Shown here: piece by piece, positions 62,598 to 64,000 of the stretch | How the letters are laid out: every line of letters starts with the position of its first letter | Numbering within the stretch: position 1 is the stretch's first letter | Source of the DNA: Myroides phaeus | GTDB lineage: Bacteria; Bacteroidota; Bacteroidia; Flavobacteriales; Flavobacteriaceae | Length of the DNA: 64,000 nt | Assembly (NCBI RefSeq): GCF_009799805.1 | Contig: NZ_CP047050.1 | Location: 3,043,674-3,107,673, forward strand | Reading direction: 5' to 3' | Translations under genes and position numbers: made by a program | Notes under the pieces: model-generated | What the model was told of the DNA's origin: nothing | Seen by the model: only the letters and a program-made list of their open reading frames with translations | Database searches by the model: none

Positions 62598-63332
62598 TTA
62601 CAATCCTAAGAAACCTACAAAGTCAGCATACTGTTTTGCTAAATACAACTGATACTCTTCAGTTCTTTCTACTTTCACCTTACCATACTCTGGTTGTGCA
62701 ACCACATAGTATAAGAAAGCATCTACTCTATCCTTAGGAATTTTCATATCCTCTAACAAATCACTTTTAGGGTATTCCTCAACAAACTCTTGAATACGGA
62801 TATCTAATCTTTCGTATAAAATCGCTGTCTTATCCTTTTTCTTTCTTCCTGAAATCAAATTAGCTAACGCATCTAAACTAATACCCATTCCATAATTTGC
62901 CGTAGAAGCAAACACAGTATTGTTCTTTTTATATCTTCTTTCAGCAGGAGTCAACTTCTTCTTATTTCCTACTTCAAACAAATCATCATCGAAATTCTTG
63001 TGTAAAATAACAACCTCCTCTAACGTTTGACCTGGCTTAGTGAACACAACATTCACTCTACCTAATTTAAAATCCTCTGCTGTCATCACATAATCCACAG
63101 GAGAAATTCTTTTATTAGTGAACTGAATTGTATCACCAACTTGCGTATTGATCATAAAATAACCACGACCATCAAGTTTAGTTTCTTCATTACTATTTTT
63201 ATTAACAATAGTAGCAGGTACTATTTTACCGTCATACATACGAGCACGTCCGTCAATAATCTTCGTTTCTTGGGCAAAAACACTCATAGAAAATAGACAT
63301 CCGATACCCATTAGCCAATAAGCTGATTTCAT
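62598..63332 (-). CDS. Exported protein with carboxypeptidase-regulatory-like domain, 244 aa
   Basis: Signal peptide ending FAQ, then a domain of the carboxypeptidase-D-regulatory-like type (IIDGRARMYDGKIVPATIVN, LDGRGYFMINTQVGDTIQFT) over the first ~105 residues. The C-terminal half is helical and charged, with no recognised family (LTPAERRYKKNN; VDAFLYYVVAQPEY). Probably periplasmic. This two-part protein is common in flavobacteria but has no known role. Single gene with its own terminator. Confidence 0.87.
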   Translation of the reverse strand: MKSAYWLMGIGCLFSMSVFAQETKIIDGRARMYDGKIVPATIVNKNSNEETKLDGRGYFMINTQVGDTIQFTNKRISPVDYVMTAEDFKLGRVNVVFTKPGQTLEEVVILHKNFDDDLFEVGNKKKLTPAERRYKKNNTVFASTANYGMGISLDALANLISGRKKKDKTAILYERLDIRIQEFVEEYPKSDLLEDMKIPKDRVDAFLYYVVAQPEYGKVKVERTEEYQLYLAKQYADFVGFLGL

Positions 63333-63403
63333 AATATTTGTTTTATGTAAATATAATTATTTGTTTTTAGTAAAACCATTAATTACAAAAAGTCTTTTTT
63401 ATA

Positions 63404-63811
63404 CTAATTTTCTATTGCAGAAATCTTTTCAACAACATATTTTGGAGCAGCGATTGGACGACCCGTTTTCATATCAATAAACACCAATACAGAATTACCA
63501 GTTGTTAACAATTCACCCGCTTCATTATACAGTTCATAATCGAATTCTATCTTCACGGAACTCAGCTTTTTAAAGACAGTTCTGATGGTCAAAATCTCAT
63601 CGTATTTTGCTGATTTTTTATAGTTCATTGTCAAAGAGACAACGGGCAACATCACCCCCATTTCCTCCATCTTCTTATATGATACCCCAAGGTTCCTCAA
63701 CCACTCAACCCTCCCAATTTCAAGGTATTGCGCATAATTACCGTGATAAACAACCCCCATTTGATCTGTCTCTGCATAACGCACTCTGACGTTACAATCA
63801 AAATATTTCAT
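63404..63811 (-). CDS. Acyl-CoA thioesterase, YbgC/FadM-like hot-dog family
   Basis: 135-residue hot-dog thioesterase. The catalytic Asp16 and His23 lie in VRYAETDQMGVVYHGNYAQY, the family signature. It would hydrolyse acyl-CoA or acyl-ACP thioesters in the cytoplasm. The exact acyl group is unknown. It is the last gene in the window on the minus strand. Confidence 0.94.
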   Translation of the reverse strand: MKYFDCNVRVRYAETDQMGVVYHGNYAQYLEIGRVEWLRNLGVSYKKMEEMGVMLPVVSLTMNYKKSAKYDEILTIRTVFKKLSSVKIEFDYELYNEAGELLTTGNSVLVFIDMKTGRPIAAPKYVVEKISAIEN

Positions 63812-64000
63812 ATTCCTTTTAATTATATTTGTTTCTTCTTTTTTTTATAGTACTTACCAAATTAATTTGTTTTATACAATGCCTATAAAGTTTTTTTATC
63901 CCAAAATTTGTTCACATATTTGTGCTCGCAAACAAAGGTAATTTTCACCCCCTGGAAATTTACCCAAAAGTAGTAACTGTTTTTATAATTCTAACCTAAA
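63812..64000. other. Non-coding right end of the window
   Basis: 189 bp of AT-rich DNA upstream of the thioesterase gene. It has a TTATCCCAA sequence near 63897, which matches a DnaA box at seven of nine positions, but no cluster of boxes. A divergent gene probably begins just beyond the edge. Confidence 0.35.

Overview
The window is AT-rich DNA from a member of the Bacteroidota, most likely a flavobacterium (family Flavobacteriaceae; Myroides or a relative is a guess). The signs are type IX secretion (T9SS) sorting domains of types A and B, PorP/SprF and PorE-like proteins, Bacteroidota-type promoter boxes (TAnnTTTG), a DUF6660-type protein, a CzcA-TolC fusion and typical flavobacterial neighbours (DoxX/BT_3928, YigZ, YbgC). 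No rRNA, tRNA, CRISPR array, insertion sequence or phage gene was recognised.

Layout. 1-11.2 kb: a subtilisin-like T9SS protease cut by the left edge, an M3 peptidase, a 1273-residue surface protein with an 801-bp tandem repeat, an FMN reductase, two small genes and a FUSC membrane protein. 11.2-14.5 kb: a WG-repeat-like protein, a non-coding stretch with a degenerate 11-bp tandem repeat, and gamma-glutamyltransferase. 14.6-34.8 kb: two leftward operons for cell-surface proteins. The first (20.8 to 14.6 kb) has three short VGIGT-module proteins followed by a collagen-like protein. The second (34.8 to 21.2 kb) has a ~2130-residue multidomain protein, two VGIGT-module proteins, a type B T9SS substrate, its PorP/SprF partner and a PorE-like OmpA protein. 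A membrane-bound LuxR-type regulator is transcribed away from the second operon across a 1.3-kb non-coding region. 37.5-41.8 kb: a SWIM zinc-finger protein, a tiny membrane protein and a MjaI-family restriction-modification pair. 41.9-50.1 kb: housekeeping genes (rlmH, folP, a rhodanese with a methyltransferase, and a run from a DUF1599 protein through DoxX, OppB-like and TlpA-like proteins to tpiA). 50.3-58.8 kb: a Crp-like regulator, an aldehyde dehydrogenase and a metal-efflux operon. 58.8-64 kb: prmC, ribD, yigZ, small unknown proteins and a YbgC-type thioesterase.

The most interesting part is the surface-protein region. Seven same-strand genes between 4.4 and 28.4 kb encode secreted proteins that share one N-terminal module of about 90 residues (signal peptide, VGIGT-like motif, KGLLIPRV-like motif, LVYN-like motif, a GFYYWDG..W-like end) and then diverge into long repeats, collagen-like Gly-X-Y stretches, or short domains likely to be beta-rich. 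Two of them share a further C-terminal LPGV/coiled-coil tail. Together with the T9SS anchoring proteins they look like the parts of a multi-component surface fibre or adhesin. That role is inference from sequence and gene order.

Promoter boxes, terminators and repeats were read by eye. Gene starts were moved from the longest possible frame where a signal peptide, family start or promoter box argued for it; this is noted in each entry.
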